From Phragmites australis (Eukaryota; Streptophyta; Magnoliopsida; Poales; Poaceae), in assembly GCF_958298935.1 (NCBI RefSeq), contig NC_084927.1:11374001-11438000 (forward strand): a stretch of 64,000 nt of DNA, given 5' to 3'. Every line of letters begins with the position of its first letter. The stretch's first letter is position 1. This document shows positions 11,241-22,138 of this stretch, one piece after another. The translations under genes were made by a program, and so were the position numbers. The notes under the pieces are model-generated. The model ran no database searches. It had not been told where the DNA came from and saw only the letters and a list, made by a program, of their open reading frames with translations.

Positions 11241-14200
11241 ATTGACCGGCCATGCATGTACAAGGATTGAGGGCCAGAGTTCTTTGTTTACGGTGATAAT
11301 TTTCTGAGCTCTACCGCAGTGTACAAGAAGCCAAAAAGGAAGCATGCCGATCACTATATATGTTGTCTGTGTGTCGACTGCAAGAACGAGAAGCAATTGT
11401 CAAACATAGAGCAGATATGTGCACACTTGATTTCATAGGGGTTTCAAGGTTGGCTATACCCGTTGGACTGAGCATGGTGAATTTGAAGATGTTAGACGTG
11501 AAGGGCAACCAACAGTCTAAGAAGACATAAGCAACGATATGACAGCTAACTAAGACTTCGATATGTTAGCATTTGAAGATACTTTTATCGAGAACGATGG
11601 AGGGGACACTTTTGTTGGCAACAATGAAGACAGCTTAGAGCAAATGTTGCGCGATGGGGAGGGAAGCTTTACTAGTGAAACACAACATCAAAAGTTCTAG
11701 TGCATGGTAGAGGACTCTAAAACACCAGTTTACCCAAACTACAAAGATGGGCACATCAAGTTGCATGTGGTGCTGACATTGATGCTAATAAAGGCTAGCA
11801 ATGGTTGGTTCAATAAGGGCTTCAATGAATTGTTAGAATTCTGGAGGAAATTGTTTCCAAGGCGGAATGTGTTGCCCAAAAATACGTACCATGCCAAGGA
11901 GGTTGTGTGCCCGTTGGGATTGGAAGTAGAGAAAATACATGCATGTGGAAATGACCGCATGTTGTTTCGCAGTGAGGATGCAGACTTGGAAGCATGTTGC
12001 TTTTGAAATGCTCCACGGTACAAGCACAATGTTGATGATAACGAGAGTGATAGCGTGGGGGTGAAGAGAAAGAAGAAAAGACCCCCCATTAAGGTGGTTT
12101 GGTATTTCCCTATAATCCCTCATTTGAAGAGATTGTTTGCTAACAAAGCAAATGCTGAGTTGATGCGATGGCACACTGAACAGCGCAAGAAAGATGGAAT
12201 ACTTAGACACCCTGCTGATGGCATGCAATGGAGGTGATTCGATTCAAAATACAAGGAATTTAGAGATGCAGTGAGGAATATAAGGTTCAGGTTGAGTATG
12301 GATGCGATGAATCCTTTCAGCAACACGAGAAGTACTCATAGCACATGCCCTGTGACTCTCTGTATATACAACCTTCCACCTTGGATGTGCATGAAGCAGA
12401 AGTACTTTATGATCCATTTGCTGATTTGTGGGCTGAATCAACCAGGCAACGATATCGATGTGTACCTTAAACCTTTGGTTGAAGATCTTCTTGTATTGTG
12501 GAAAGATGGCGTACGAGTATGGGATGAGTACAGACGTGAGAATTTCACCCTGCATGCAATGTTGTTCATAGATTGGCCCGCTCTTGGTAATATATCATGA
12601 CAGACTGTAAAAGGGTACAATGGATGTGTTTAGTGTTTGGAGGAAACCGGGGGGGGGGGGGGGTTGCAGTGGTTGACGAACAATCGGAAAATGATCTTCA
12701 TGGGTCACTGTTAGTTCCTTCATCCAGACACCCATACCGCAAGAATAAAAGAGCTTTTGACGGGACAGTGGAGCATCATCAAGATCTGAAGATTTGCACT
12801 GGAGAACAGGTATTTAAGGTGGTAAAGACACTTCGGGTTGTACTTGGAAAGGGGCTAGATAGTACAAAAATCCTGGCTGGACAACATGCTCCTATGTGGA
12901 AAAAGATATCGATATTTTGGTTGCTGCCTTATTGAAAGTATCTTATGGTCCGACATGCAATCGATGTCATGCATGTGGAGAAGAATATATTTGATAGCTT
13001 GATTGGTACCTTATTAGACATCTGGGAAAGCAAAAGATACACTAAATGCACGGCTGGACCTGGAAGAAATGAACCTAAGGAAGGACCTACATTACATACA
13101 ATTAGACAACGGCAAAAAGAAATTTCCCACAGCTTGCTACACTATGAGCAAGGAAGAGAAGATTTGCCTGTGATCGCTTGCATGATATCAATGTTCCGAA
13201 TGGTTACTCCTCCAACATCAGGAACTTAGTAAATATGAAAGATAAGAAAATAGTTGGCATTAAGTCTCATGATTGTCACGTGATGATGACGCAGATGGCT
13301 CCAGTTGCAATTAGAGGTATTCTACCGGTAAGGTCTGAGACCCAATCATAAAGTTGTGTTCATTCTTCAACGCAATTTCAAAGAAGGTCATTGATCCGAA
13401 CAAACTGGCAAAGCTGTAGGAAGACGTGGTCCATACTATATGTCAGTTTGAGACTATTTTCCCTCTGACATTTTTTGATATAATGCCCCATCTAATTGTT
13501 CATATTGTGGGTGAGATAAAGAGCCTTGGTCTGCTGTTTCTGCATCAGATGGATCCTTTCGAAAGGTTTATCGGGGTTCTAAAGAAATATGTTCATAACC
13601 GAGGTCACCCAGAAGGTTGCATTGCCAAAGGGTGGAGTATGGAGGTGGTCATTGAGTTTTTCACTGACTACTTGAAACTGAACACAATTGGTATGCCTAT
13701 ATCTCGCTATGAGGGGAGGCTAAAGGGGAAACAGATGATAGGACATACTTCAATCCATATCAAAGATCGTGTTTCATTAACTCAAGCACACATTGTAGTT
13801 CTGCGACAATCACTTGTAGTGAGCCCGTATGTTAATATACACATGAGCATGCTATGCTCCACAAATCCAATGAAGTCAGATGATTGGATCGCAAGAGAGC
13901 ATAGAGATAATTTTGGTAATTGGTTACATCAACACATGATGGGTAAGGATACTAACGATACTGTGTTGGAACTACTGGCTAATGGCCCATCAACTACGAT
14001 TCGCACATTCCAAGCATACGAGATCAATGGCTATACATTTTATATGAGAGCACAAGACAACAAGAGCACTAATCAAAATAGCGGTGTCTGTATTGATTCC
14101 TATGACCACGCTGGCATCAGCGAAACCTACTATGGATTCATAAAGGAGATTTGGGAGCTTGAATATGGTGAGTTGATGGTCCCTCCGTTTTGGTGCCAAT

Positions 14201-14519
14201 GGGTTAGGCTCCCAGGAGGAGTCAATGTTGACAAGTACGGTATGACTACCGTGAACCTTAAACTTGTTGGATATAGAGAAGCATTAGTTCTTGCCAAGGA
14301 TGTTGCACAACTCTTCTATGTAAAGGACCCAGGCCCAGCTATCAAGGAGGAGCGTTACGTGGTTCTTCAATGAAAAAGGAAGATTGTCAGTATCGATGAT
14401 GTTGTCAACGAAGAAGACTACGACAAATACGATGACTTGCCTACTTTTGGAGAGAATGTTGAACTTCCTCTCATTGATGGCACTGAGGAAGCTACCTACA
14501 TAAGCCGCAACCATAATTA
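11241..14519 (+). pseudogene. TNP2-type CACTA transposase (degenerate)
   Basis: This gene would cut and paste the element. Order of domains: transposase-associated zinc domain at 11241-11450 (IDRPCMYKD, then CCLCVDCKNEKQLSNIEQICAHLI, stops inside); TNP2 core at 11704-13229 (VCPLGLEVEKIHAC, NPFSNTRSTHS, YNLPPWMCMKQKYFM, PGNDIDVYLKPL, DVMHVEKNIFDSL); then a 315-codon open block at 13426-14373 with DUF4218-like (FFDIMPHLIVHIV, HQMDPFERFIGVLKKYV, PEGCIAKGW) and DUF4216-like (GFIKEIWELEYG, FWCQWV, KDVAQLFYVKDP) regions. The frame shifts or stops near 11430, 12005, 12235, 12935 and 13230, and a 16-base G run lies at 12649-12664. An acidic C-terminal tail runs to TAA near 14519. Confidence 0.85.
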
Positions 14520-15029
14520 ATCATTAATCGCTTAATGAGAGCAGCTTTAATGTATTTGTATCGAGGACATGTATGGTGAAGACTAACTTTTTGAAAGTTC
14601 TTATCTGAGTGTCGCACTATGCGATCGAACTTATGTGAATTGGTTATAATTCAAATTAGATTAAAAGGAGAAAATCAAATTAAGAGCCAAAAATCACAAA
14701 GTTAACCAAGAATCAGTGGTTAATGTTAATTTTCATGTAAAGAGTATGAAAAATTAAGTTTAACATAATTGGTTTCACATGTTTTTTTTAATATGGATAT
14801 TTCATAATTTCATTACAGGATTAACAAATTATAGACTTATTAATGAAATAAAGATAATTCAATCCACATTTCATGTATTCAAGTATTTTTATCATGTAGG
14901 CAACAGCAATACAAACTCAAAAAAATTGGTTTTATATTTTTCTTAATTCTAATCATTTTTTTGTGTATTTTTCAAGTTTTCAACCAAATTTAACAATAGA
15001 AGAATATTTTTAGGGAAAAAATATTTATC

Positions 15030-15195
15030 AGTGCCGGTTCTATGTAGTAACCGACACTAATACTCCACATATCAGTCCAGGTTAGTAAAAGGAATAGGCA
15101 CTGATAGGTTCATCAGTGTCGGTTACCAACTAGAACGGGAACTGGTACATGTATTAGTGCCGGTTAGCAACTAGAACCGGCACTGATGCTTCTGT
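15030..15195 (+). promoter_or_regulatory. Internal subterminal-type repeat cluster before second gene
   Basis: Five or six copies of 'tatcagtgccggttct' in both orientations lie between the two genes of CACTA-1, followed by a TATATA motif (15197-15202) and a C-rich leader. In En/Spm such motifs bind the TNPA protein at the element ends. An internal copy just ahead of a gene suggests promoter control, which is inference. The reverse-oriented relative has a cluster at the same relative place (54400-54520). Confidence 0.55.
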
Positions 15196-15539
15196 ACATA
15201 TATACAGCAACACTTGGCCACTCTCCTCGTTCGCTCCATTCACCATTTCAGCTCGCTCCTTATCCCCGAGTGCCGCTCCTCCCCTATCGCCAATGTCTCT
15301 ATTATTTGTAGCATTGCACATATTATGTTTTTACTTATGAGACATAATAGCATGATTGTTCGATATCTAGCATCTTTATATGTCATGAGCTATTTTACTT
15401 GACTTTTTCTAAACATGAATCGATGCATATATTCCAACCTTAATTTGACTACATATCTCATCAATTTTAACTCTAAATCAAGCGATTTTTGTGTCTAAAG
15501 TTTTTATGTAGGAATAGTACGTACAAAATCCAATTGTCG

Positions 15540-18480
15540 TGCATGGCTCCATTCCATCCCCCTCCAATACAAGGCCTCTCCTCAGATCTAGCTCTAGCCT
15601 CGGTACAAGATGAGCCTGCAAACATGGAGCTGGACCAGATGGGAGGCGGTAGCCTGAGTGCATACTTGAAGATGGATCAGTTTGAGTTGGAGACAGCCGC
15701 TAAGGCTGCGCAAGGTAGGGCCGAAGATGATGCTTGGAAGGGTCAGATCAATCTTGATGTTGATGCTCCAAAGGGTGACGAGATGACATGAGAAGAGAGG
15801 AGTGGACGGGGTCCTAGCAAAAAGCCTGAGGGACGTTTCATCATCACAAAGGTCAATTCAGTCGGGGAGCCCACGAGATCTAAGGTTGTTCTGGGGCTGT
15901 TTAAAACAGCAATCGGGTGTCTAGTGAGGGACTATGTTGCAATCACATATAGAAGTTGGAGAGGTAGACGAGATGACATGTGGGTGGTTCCCGATAACAT
16001 CAAGGATCTTATGTGGGGCAAGTTGGTGGCAAAGTTTGAATACCCTGAAGGATGCAACATGGCCAAAGCAAAGCGTCGTGCCCTATCAACAATGGCCATT
16101 GCGTTCAAGAATTTCAAGGGTAAGTTATGGAGAAATTATTACTTGGTGGGTCGGACACAAAATGGGATGATTATCCGACGGTGGAACCATTTTGGAATGA
16201 TTTCATAGAGTACAGGCGGCCAGAGGAAGCACAATGACTAAGTGAGGTAAACAAGTCCAACTTCCACAAGAATGTGTACCACCACAGAACTGGCTCGCAT
16301 GGGTACGAGAAGAAATACAACGAGTGGGAAGAGATAGAAGAACATGTAACCTGCAGTGGTGCCACACCTCAGAAGGCCAACTAGATTGAACGAGCAAAGA
16401 ACTATTTGTACGTAAGAGGGGTGATTTGTTAGTAGATGGCGGCCTAATCATCAAAACCAGCAGAGAACAGGAAGTGATGCAAAGAATTGCAGATGCCCAC
16501 ACCCAGGCTTCCCAAGGCTCTTTCAGGTCAGAAAGGGAGAAAGACCAGCTAACCTTGGCACTAGGAACCAAGGAGCACCCAGGCCGCACCAGAGGCAAAG
16601 GTGTGGTGCCTTGGAAAGAGGGATTCCCAGAAGTCATCGAAAGTTACAGGAGTTAGAAGAGAAGGAGAGAAGAACTGGAAGAGTTGCTGGCTTTAGTACG
16701 ATAAGAACTTGTACAAGAGCGTCACATGACAGACGCAAAAAAAATCAAAGAAGCACTTGAGCAAGGAAACAAGCAGTAGCAAGGCGAAGAAAATGTTGTG
16801 AGCCCTGGTGGTCAGCTGCGCGTCCACGGGGTTAGACCCACCACACAAAATTTCTTCGACTCCTAGGTCGCCGCCACCACCACCGTCATAAAGAAGAAAT
16901 CCAACTCCTCTATGGTTGCCGCCACCGTCACCCAGAAGAGAGCCAACTCCTCCCTTACACAAGTCACCACCAAGGGAGCCAACTCCTACCCCTCAGAAGT
17001 TAGCACTAGTGCCACCAAGAAAGACAACTCCTCCACCTTCGAAGTCAGCACCACTACCACCAAGAGAGGAAACTCCTCCCCCTCCGAAGTTGACAATAGC
17101 TGCACAGTCTAAGAATTTGAGTTCATCTCATAAGTCGGCTTCATCCTAGAAGCAAAGGGCACCTAAGGAGGTGGCAACACCTGAGAATTTGCATTATGAA
17201 TAAACACCAGAGGAAACCAGAGTTATAGTGGACGCAAGTGTTAAGAAATTCTTTCAAAAGATAGGGCCTAAAAAGAAAATACCAATTCCAAACACAAAAG
17301 TGTTTCTTAAAGATGGCCAAACCTATTGAGCATAAGAGTAAATTAGAATACACGCGCATCCAAAGCAAGAAGTACTTGATGGAGTCTTCTATCGAACAAA
17401 TACGACAAGAACAGAATTTAGAAATATTTCTTGAAGATGCTAAAATGACAAAACAGTAATTTCTAGATGAGTCCCTAACACCAAAAGCAGTCGAGAGATG
17501 GCAATTTAAGTTGGGCGAACTCTTGGACGCACCAAACTTATGGGACAAACTAACATATCAACTTCAGAAATTCCATGCGTGGTACATGAAGGAGTCGCGG
17601 GGTGGTAGAGAAATGTTTGAGGCCAGATACAAGGATCGATATTCCTCCACAGGGATGACTCTATTTATATATTATTTCAGGAAATGTATCGACTGTACCA
17701 GCAAGATGCCCTCGACGTGTCTATCTTGAGTTGTTGGACTCTGTAAGTATCGTATACGTATAATTCACAATATACATTCATGTACCATTAGATTGAATGC
17801 CTTAACTTATTCCTTATGTAGAATGGAGGTACAAAGATGCAAACAAAGGGTATCTACCATGTGGGATTCATCGACCCATATCATGTAAACACGACAATGA
17901 TGCAACCCGATCCAAAAGGAATCGAGGACTATGCATTGAAGTGTATTCTGGAGCTACAATTGAAGAAATACATACTTTTGCCCTAACACTTCGGGAATGT
18001 GTTTCCCTTCATGAATGTTCTACTCTTTTGAGCAATACATAGTTAGAAATTAGGACCAACTAACCTATGGTGACCTATGTGCAGTTATCACTGAATCCTC
18101 CTTGTCATCCAGCCAGACATTAGCAAGATCGTTGTCTGCTCACAAAATAATTCAAAAGAAACCTAACAATCCGCCATTGACTTGCTACAAAGGTAAAACC
18201 CGACCATTTCGTTATTGCTCTTGTAATATTTGATTTGATTGAATCTAAGTCTACTTACAGTAATAATCACCCAAATGCATAGTGTACCTACGATACATCA
18301 AGAAGTGTGTTAGACACCAGCCATTCACGAAAGAATGGATTAACTGACATGACTTTCCTTCTAGGAAGCAGGGCCCGGGCAATAATTTATGTGATTTTTA
18401 AGTAATGGAATTCATGCACGGATTCAACGGAGACGCATCATACCAGGTGGTCGATGCTGAGATATGTGACATACATCTTG
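15540..18480 (+). pseudogene. CACTA second gene (TNPA-position; Ulp1-like C-term)
   Basis: Fragments in all three frames line up as one decayed gene. N-terminal SLSAYLKMDQFELE lies at 15650-15690. A domain common to plant CACTA second ORFs spans about 15790-16400 (VLGLFKTAIGCLVRDYV, WVVPDNIKDLMWGKLVAKFEYPEG, KGKLWRNYYLVG). The block DQLTLALGTKEHPGRTRGKG is at 16540-16600. A Pro/Ser/Lys-rich linker covers 16860-17150. A C48 protease-like end includes IYHVGFIDPYHVNTTMMQP (about 17840-17900), KKYILLP, and GNNLCDFYV-like wording near 18378, which would carry the catalytic Cys (here KQGPGNNLCDF then a stop). A catalytic His is not clear, and many stops are present. The minus-strand relative at 49930-53340 has the same order. 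Confidence 0.65.
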
Positions 18481-19520
18481 ATGACTAATTTTTAGGTCCA
18501 ACACGTGTTCATAAGGATTGATTTCTTCAATTCTTGAAATTGCAACTCCTCATGTTGTCCAAAGATTGACTCATGGACATTGAAATCAACACACTTCAAG
18601 AACAACTTGTCGGGTTCATCAATGACCAAGTCATCAGTCCAACCGGTGAGTTCCATGAATTTGGCTCCTTTCTCTCGTTACCTTTATCCAACAAGAAAAA
18701 GCAGAGTTCAAAACCTTCGATTAGAAAGAAACCTTAAACTCTTTTTCATTGTTGTAATGAAACCTCATATGTATGCGGTGTATATACACTGTGACAAGAC
18801 TTGATGTTTTAGAAATGAAATTTATATGTGCTTCTATGTATATGCTGCGATAAAACTTGACGTCTCGTAAATTAAATATATATGTGTGTGTCTATAAATT
18901 TATCATATAGTATTAACGGCAACGACCAAAATTTGAAAATGCCACGGTACTGGCGACAACCACCATATTTTGAAAAGGGCAGGAAATACCTATCAGTGCC
19001 AATTTGTTACCAACCAGCATTGATATTGATTTTCAATGCCAGTTCAAAACCCACCACTGATGGCAATTTTGAACCGACACTGATGATGGTATCTTCAATA
19101 GTGAAGCCTAGTCGGATACACTACTACAGAAAAGGATCATTCCTGCTCCTTTCATTGCCGGCTCAGAAATAATCCGTAGTGATACCTTATCATTGCCAAT
19201 TCATAGGCTAAACCGGTAGATCTAATAATTAGCCATTAAGAACTGGCTGTGATAGTTGATATCACTGTCGGTTAAGGCTACAAACCGACAGTGATACTAT
19301 ACTGCCGGATTGGAATACGAACCAACAGTGATAATCCTTATCATTGCCGGTTCATAAGCTCACTTTTGAGCAATAATTGAGTTAATACGAATTGACAGTG
19401 GTAATCCATATCTCTACCAGTTTGTATTTTAAATTGGCAATGATAAGGATTATCACTGCTGATTCATAATGTAATAGTGTGATTTTTTATAATTTTTTTA
19501 AAATTTTCTAGGATTAAATT

Positions 19521-20235
19521 CTGGAAGATATGTTGAGAGGTTGTGCCTAAAAAATATGACTAGTTGGGATAAAATCTTCCATATGCAAAGTTCTCCTACA
19601 ATAATAGTTATTAGGCAAGTTTGAAGATGTCACCGTTTGAAGCTTTATATGGAAGGAAATGTAGAACACCATTGTACTGGAATGAAACTGGCGAAAGTCA
19701 AGTGTTTAGCCCAGAAATTCTGAGAGAAGCAGAAAGGTAAGTACAATAGATCTGGGAAAACTTGAGAATATGTCAATTAAGATAGAAGAGTTATACTGAT
19801 CATTGACGTCGTGAGTTGATTTTTGAAGTAGGTGACTTTGTATATCTACGAGTTTCACCGATAAGAGGTTTTAGTAGATCTAATGTCAAAGGAGAACTTG
19901 CACCTAGGATTATAAGACCTTTTAAGGTGTTGAAAAAATGTAGAGAAGTAGCATATCAATTGGAGCTGCCGCCTCAGCTAGCAGATATTCATGATATTTT
20001 TCACATGTCACAGTTGAAGAAATGTCTACAAGTTGCCAAAGAGCAGATGACCCTAGAGGAAATAGAAGTTCGAGAGGATCTCACCTATATGGAGTATCCT
20101 ATCAAGATTCTAGAGATGTCAGAGAAAATCACCAGGAATAGAAGGATCCGTATGTGCAAGGTGCAGTGTAGACACCATTCTAAAGAAGAAGCGACATGGG
20201 AAAGAGAATCAGTTTTGGAAGTCGGGTTTCCATAG
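19521..20235 (+). pseudogene. pol: Tekay integrase C-terminus and chromodomain fragment
   Basis: The surviving pol piece reads LEDMLRGC, then KFSYNNSY, MSPFEALYGRKCRTPLYWNE (19628-19687), a stretch with stops to 19800, and an open block of 139 codons at 19816-20235. That block has EVGDFVYLRVSP, KGELAPRIIRPFKVL, VAYQLELPPQLADIHDIFHMSQLKKCL, then YPIKILEMSEKITRNRRI and HHSKEEATWE, the plant chromovirus chromodomain at the C-terminus. This domain steers integration to marked chromatin in the family. Upstream catalytic parts are missing. Confidence 0.85.
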
Positions 20236-20276
20236 CTCTTCTTCAATCCTTCTGAGTTTAGAAGGTGGGATTCATT

Positions 20277-20291
20277 CTAAGGGGGTAAGTT
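20277..20291 (+). other. Polypurine tract of Tekay element
   Basis: The stretch 'ctaagggggtaag' precedes the LTR start TGTAAAACC at 20292, the expected position for a plus-strand primer. Confidence 0.7.
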
Positions 20292-21412
20292 TGTAAAACC
20301 CTGGTTTTATAATTTCCTAAAATTTTTCTAGAATTAAATAGGTTTTAAATAAATAAAATAGGTTAAAACCTATTTTCTAAAGTAAAGCTAATTTGACCAT
20401 AGGTTATATCTTGTGTTGCATTCATGCTGAAAATAGGCATTAGGGTTTTATTAGGTCAAAAATGAATTTTGAAAACATCGAGGCGCGCTGTTTGAATTTT
20501 GGAAAAGTTTGCAAAAAGGCTTTTATAAAAACAAAATATCTTTTTCTTCCTTTGGGTCCAATCTCTTTCCTTTTCTCCTTTTTCTCTCTTTTTGCTGTTC
20601 CTTCTTTCCCGGGCCCAAACCATTTCTCCTCTCTCCTTCCTCGCCTCCCCGCTAGAGCCGGCCGAAGGCCAGGTCCAGCTCCCATGCTCCCGCTGCTCAC
20701 TCTACTCCGCCCGTCTCTTTGTTGGTGCCTCGACCGGACATGTGTCTCTACCGAGTGGGGCCCGTCCCATTCCTTCATCTCCGACCCAAGCACACCACGC
20801 CGCCAGGAGTCCAGCTTAGACTCGAATCCCGCTGCTACCTGTTTGAGCCGTATAAGATAGTGCCCCCTCGTTTTGATCTATTTCACACCACACCGAGCCG
20901 CCACCATCTCCATTGCCACTCGGCTAAGCTCAACGTCGCGCCGGTCCACTGCCTTTTTGCCACCGCCAACCACCTGCAAGCTTCCTCATTGCTAGTTGAG
21001 TGTGCCGGTACCTTCACCTTCACTCCCTGGTCACTGTAGCACCACCACTGTCAAAGACCCGAGAGCCACCGCCGCCTCTTCCATCGCTAGCGCATCTCAC
21101 CACCTCCGGGAGCCACCGATGCCCTAGGTGAGTTTACCGTCCTCCCCTCTCTCTTTTTTGCTGCTCATCATCATCGTCGGTGAGTCGGAGCGCAAGTCCG
21201 GTGAAGTTTTGGTGAATCCATCACTGGGCCCGAGACCCGCCACCATATATCGCCCCACTCTGGCAGCCCCATATCTCTTGGCTGTTTAATGTAACACTGA
21301 TGATCCAGATTAGATCAGTTCATCCCCTTTGCTAACCAATCAAGTGAAGCTACGTGTCCCCTTTGTTATCCTCGTCAGTGCTTTTTTGCCACATCATCAG
21401 CCACATCAGCAA
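20292..21412 (+). repeat. 3' LTR of Tekay element, left portion
   Basis: Begins TGTAAAACCCTGG. The first 350 bp align with the inverted LTR at 33720-34076 (shared 'ctagaattaaatagg', 'cataggttata', 'tgcattcat'). GC-rich leader-like sequence covers 20580-21130. Alignment with LTR sequence stops at about 21412, where the 107-bp tandem array begins. Several short open frames here are chance products of the C-rich leader. Confidence 0.75.
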
Positions 21413-22030
21413 AACACGCCGTCGCCAGGCTCCGGACGGAGTACCTCCGAAGCTGGGTAGCGGCTAAGGGCTGAGAGAGTCGCGGACCACCTCTTCGCCT
21501 AGCCTTCAGCTTTTCCTCCGACACGCCATCACTAGGGTTCGGACGGAGTACCTCTGAAACCAGGTAGCAGCTAAGGGCCGAGGGGGTCGCGGACCACCTC
21601 TCCCCCTAGCCTTTGGCTTTGCCTTCGACATGACAACACCAGGCTCCAGACGGTGTACCTCCGGAGTCAGGCAGCAGCTAAGGGCTGAGGGGGTCACGGA
21701 CCACCTCTCCCACCTTGCCTTCATCTTCGCCTCTGACACACCGTTGCCAGGCTTCGGACGAAGTACCTCCAGAGTTGGGTAGCGGCTAAGGGCCGAGGGG
21801 GTCATGGACCACCTCTCCCACCTATCCTTCTTCACCTCCGATGCGTCGTCGCCAGGATCCAGACGGAGTATGTCCGGAGCAAGGCAGTGGCTAAGGGTCG
21901 AGGTGGTCGTGGACCACCTCTCCCGCCTAGCCTTCGGCTTCACCTCCAATATGACGTCGCTAGGCTCTGGACGGAGTACCTCCGGAGCCGGGCAGCGGCT
22001 AAGGACCGAGGGGGTCACGGATGGAGTACC
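21413..22030 (-). repeat. 107-bp tandem array, six copies (array 1)
   Basis: Six imperfect units of 105-108 bp built on 'ggacggagtacctccggag', 'gcagcggctaaggg' and 'ggaccacctctcccgcct'. On the minus strand four successive units read in one frame (21506-22018) as a 35-36-residue peptide repeat rich in Lys, Arg, Pro and Ser (KARRERWS, ALSRCPAPEVLRPEPG). A four-copy array of the same family lies in the other orientation at 62545-62953. It borders the Tekay LTR on the left and the Tat antisense region on the right. Confidence 0.85.
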
Positions 22031-22138
22031 TTGCGAAGTGGCCTTCAGTGACCTTCACAAGGAATTGACTCCCAAGGGCTCATTGCCCTCCGAGCTATAC
22101 CCATTCAACCTTTTGTGCATGCGTGGACCTTCCCACAC

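Larger units (their letters stand above)
10072..19103 (+). mobile_element. CACTA-1, autonomous-type En/Spm element
   Basis: Starts CACTACCACAGAGC and ends CTTCAATAGTG, flanked by AAG at 10069-10071 and again at 19104-19106, the 3-bp TSD typical of CACTA. The TIRs match well only in the outer five bases. Clusters of 'cagtgccggtt' type repeats sit at 10093-10252, 15030-15190 and 18960-19095. Between them lie a TNP2-type transposase gene and a second gene with TNPA-position domains, both in plus orientation and both broken. The two other regions of more than 300 bp without coding homology, 10260-11240 and 14520-15030, look like promoter/UTR or AT-rich spacer. Confidence 0.8.

Noticed and set aside
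12649..12664. Long G run as a programmed frameshift site in TNP2
   Set aside because: Other stops and frame changes occur throughout the gene, so simple decay or homopolymer sequencing error is more likely.
20440..20860. Overlapping ORFs of 117 and 132 codons on both strands
   Set aside because: They lie in the C-rich leader part of a Tekay LTR and have no protein-like features; open frames are expected from the base composition.
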